Origin: Daphnia carinata
Taxonomy: Eukaryota > Arthropoda > Branchiopoda > Diplostraca > Daphniidae
Length of the DNA stretch: 64,000 nucleotides
Direction of reading: 5' to 3'
Assembly: GCF_022539665.2 (NCBI RefSeq)
Contig: NC_081334.1
Location: 5,426,424-5,490,423 of the forward strand
Shown here: piece after piece, positions 61,796-64,000 of the stretch
Layout of the letters: every line of letters starts with the position of its first letter
Numbering within the stretch: position 1 is the first letter of the stretch
Notes under the pieces: model-generated
Database searches by the model: none
What the model was told of the DNA's origin: nothing
The model's input: only the letters and a program-made list of their open reading frames with translations
Made by a program: the position numbers and the translations under genes

Positions 61796-63988
61796 TCAAT
61801 TCCTCGGATCGCGAGCGTAATGCTTCAATGATTTTTCAATGTTCAGCCTGTGCCCTAAACGTTTGACTCCCATATTCATCAGCGTTTCGTTGTTAATCTG
61901 CATCAAACTAGGGCCGTCAATGTTCCGCTTCATAAATACGCCCTTGTATTCGTTGAGGAAGATGCTGTCCAGCCAATCAGCCGTGTCGTTGACGGTCCAC
62001 TCGTGAAGAGGCTTGTGTGGAAATTTCCGAGTGGTCGCCACCATTTCTTGATGTCCAGCACGGCTCGTTTCGGCTTCGATAACGTCCGGACTGAAAGACA
62101 CCTTCTTGGGGACGGTGCCAACCACTCGAACGGTGGGCGCTTTATTGCTGCTGTTGATGGCGTCATCGCTCAAACGACGTTCAACCATGCGACGATTGAG
62201 AAAGTGCGACGAGAACGAGATTGGCGCCGCATCGTCGCTCCCATCTCCCAACGCGTCCCGCAATTGGCCCGAGCTCATCGATTTCGGTAATTGACGCTGG
62301 CCGGATTTGTGCGTCGTCTTCGTCATCGTTACTGCATCCGAAAATTCCGGTGGCGGGGGAGCGAGAAACGAATCTTCATTGTCCGCGGAAACGACCGCTT
62401 CGACGAACTGCGGAGGTGGAGGGACGACGGGCGCAGTCTTCTTCGTGGGCGAGCGATTCATTCCGCTCAATTCATCGACGTGCTTCCTGATCAGTTGGAG
62501 ACTCTCTTCGATTGTCCTCTCGCCGTCGGTCGCCGGTTGGTGTTCAGACGGGCCACCCGCCTCTCGCCAATGCCTGTTGATCTTCTTGACCGGTTTATGA
62601 TTTTCGAGTATCGTTGCATCGTCCCTCTCCGACGAGTTGGTGCTGGTCGATAATGAACTCAACGTCGATACCGTGCTGACGGAATCCTGTTCGGCGGCCA
62701 CCTCTGATTGATGATTAGATTGCAACCTGTCATCGGCGTCTGTCTCTCCGTTTTCGACGGGTGGTGGCAATTGAATCAAAGACACCGCGTGACGCGTGAG
62801 CGTCCCCGTTCGGCGGCCATTTTTACTGTGCCCGTATTGCGCCTCGTCCGACTGGCCGTTCACCGGTACAAACGTGACGTAAGCGTCTTCCGGATACGAA
62901 TCCTGAATAAGTTGGCAATCGCTCAGCTCTTCGGGGTAAGATTGCGAATTTTTCAACAAAGATTTCGCCTTTAGTAGATCGGCGCAGAAGCTTTGAGATT
63001 TCGGTAAACTCCCCCGTTTTCCTCCTTCCACTTCGACTCGATGTGGCTTCTGGGCAGCTTGTTGCTTGATTTCAATCAGTAACTTGGTTCGTGGCTCGTT
63101 GTCGGAAGACTCGTGTCCCACCATCACGCACGACGTTTTGCCTCGTGCCAGCATGCCGTTCTGATGAGCTTCTTCTTCACTGTCGTAGTCCGGATCGGGA
63201 ATAACCGGCGTAGAGTTGACAGTCACGCTGACGCGTGGCTCTTCGTTCTTCGTCTGCTGCTTCACCTGAACATTCGGCCGGCTACTGCGAGGCGGCAAGC
63301 TTTTAGATCTAGAGGCCGCGGACGAGGGAGGAGATCCTGCGATTGCTGACACGGTAGCCATCTTTTTCGACCCTGTCGGGCGGAGTGTCATGTAGCCGAC
63401 ATTTTTCAGGTCTTCTGGCAGAGCGTAAAGCTTAGCATTGTCGCTAGGTCGGAAGCTGGACATGACTGGAGTCGTGGGACGTTCGCCGCCCGTCGCAGCC
63501 ACGGCAGCGTATTCGCTATGCGATTTGGTTACGTCAACTCGGACGACCTGCGAAGGCGGAGGTGGAGGAGGTGGCGGATGATCAGGTGGAGGAGCGGTAC
63601 AATGTGGGCTGCCAGCTCTTTTGGGTAGGGTGTTGCAATTTCCGGTGGAGTACACCGGTCTACACGCCTTTACGGCACGGTAATCTCGATTGCCCAACAA
63701 ATTTAATTGATCGGCGATTGGTGTGGTCGCGTCCTCAGCTTCTTCCTCACCATCGTCCTCTTCTTCCGTTTCGTCACCATCGTCGTCATCCTCCGATTGA
63801 CGATACGAATCCTCGATGTTTTGCCACGAGCCATGATAACGTACGCCTGAACGGCGTGGACCTCCCGGCTTTATATTGTTCACGGCCCATGAACGACGTG
63901 CATTGCGTTGATTATGCGCCTGCAATTCCATGCCATAGACGTTTTCCTGGCTCTGACTTTTTCGCCAATCCTCGGCTGATTGAACATC
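61796..63988 (-). CDS. SHANK: SHANK-type postsynaptic scaffold, C-terminal exon (partial, continues beyond the window)
   Basis: One long terminal exon, 2,193 nt or 731 codons including the stop, opening after an acceptor TTTCACAG at 63989. It is in phase 0, so the true start and the ankyrin, SH3 and PDZ regions must lie to the right of the window. Visible parts: an acidic run (EDDDDGDETEEEDDGEEEAE), a polyproline stretch near 63550, many Ser/Pro-rich segments with PPPPxF-like blocks (VPPPPQFVEAV, APPPPEFSDAV), and a C-terminal SAM domain (about the last 65 residues: LHEWTVNDTADWLDSIFLNE, later GVKRLGHRLNIEKSLKHY). The SAM domain, with GVxRxGHRxNIE, matches SHANK closely. SHANK links glutamate receptor complexes to Homer and actin, and its SAM domain polymerises. 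Other SAM scaffolds are less likely. Confidence 0.85.
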   Translation of the reverse strand, partial: DVQSAEDWRKSQSQENVYGMELQAHNQRNARRSWAVNNIKPGGPRRSGVRYHGSWQNIEDSYRQSEDDDDGDETEEEDDGEEEAEDATTPIADQLNLLGNRDYRAVKACRPVYSTGNCNTLPKRAGSPHCTAPPPDHPPPPPPPPSQVVRVDVTKSHSEYAAVAATGGERPTTPVMSSFRPSDNAKLYALPEDLKNVGYMTLRPTGSKKMATVSAIAGSPPSSAASRSKSLPPRSSRPNVQVKQQTKNEEPRVSVTVNSTPVIPDPDYDSEEEAHQNGMLARGKTSCVMVGHESSDNEPRTKLLIEIKQQAAQKPHRVEVEGGKRGSLPKSQSFCADLLKAKSLLKNSQSYPEELSDCQLIQDSYPEDAYVTFVPVNGQSDEAQYGHSKNGRRTGTLTRHAVSLIQLPPPVENGETDADDRLQSNHQSEVAAEQDSVSTVSTLSSLSTSTNSSERDDATILENHKPVKKINRHWREAGGPSEHQPATDGERTIEESLQLIRKHVDELSGMNRSPTKKTAPVVPPPPQFVEAVVSADNEDSFLAPPPPEFSDAVTMTKTTHKSGQRQLPKSMSSGQLRDALGDGSDDAAPISFSSHFLNRRMVERRLSDDAINSSNKAPTVRVVGTVPKKVSFSPDVIEAETSRAGHQEMVATTRKFPHKPLHEWTVNDTADWLDSIFLNEYKGVFMKRNIDGPSLMQINNETLMNMGVKRLGHRLNIEKSLKHYARDPRN

Positions 63989-64000
63989 CTGTGAAATTTC

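Overview
The window is eukaryotic nuclear DNA. The genes are dense and split by short introns (mostly 57-110 nt) with ordinary GT-AG borders, and intergenic DNA is AT-rich. The proteins are animal orthologues: SCAI, GAPVD1/RME-6, alpha-aspartyl dipeptidase, PNPLA6/7-NTE (Swiss cheese), CNBP-type zinc-knuckle proteins, LRP5/6 (Arrow), RPL39, PCM1 and SHANK. Compactness, NTE/Arrow-type orthologues and vasa copies with zinc knuckles point to an arthropod, most likely a branchiopod crustacean such as Daphnia. The species is an inference. For each complete gene I assembled the exons by eye and the summed lengths are divisible by three.

Layout. 1-5547: no recognised gene; it holds an array of ~330-bp repeats, first in one orientation and then inverted (about 2640-4870). 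5548-8024 (-): SCAI, head-to-head with GAPVD1 at 8459-13444 (+). 13445-14729: a long perfect-core hairpin and a possible spliced micro-ORF transcript. 14730-15699 (-): peptidase E, head-to-head with NTE at 16256-22170 (+). NTE carries a duplicated 117-nt cassette encoding the catalytic-Asp motif and a GC-AG intron. 23452-24433 and 25648-26636 (+): tandem CNBP-like genes.

27456-49993 is the outstanding structure: a palindrome of about 22.5 kb, with arms of about 11 kb that are nearly identical around a spacer of about 530 bp. Each arm holds three broken partial copies of the germline helicase gene vasa, with a broken 3' part of POLD1 (DNA polymerase delta catalytic subunit) fused between them. 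Each arm also has tRNA-like sequences, an unrecognised damaged multi-exon gene and a stem-loop-rich segment. Both outer edges lie in the same repeat family as the 2640-4870 array. A transcript crossing the axis would fold into a very long hairpin with homology to vasa and POLD1, so the locus is a candidate source of endogenous siRNA. That is a hypothesis, and an assembly fold-back must be excluded first.

49994-64000 returns to ordinary gene-dense DNA: an orphan terminal-exon-like ORF (50303-50657), LRP5/6 (50931-56476, -), RPL39 (57224-57586, -; its first exon encodes only the start Met), PCM1 (58009-61015, +), and the last exon of SHANK (61796-63988, -), which runs out of the window. The conserved genes are housekeeping, trafficking, signalling and centrosomal/synaptic scaffold genes with no evident common pathway. 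Several are arranged head-to-head across short shared promoters.
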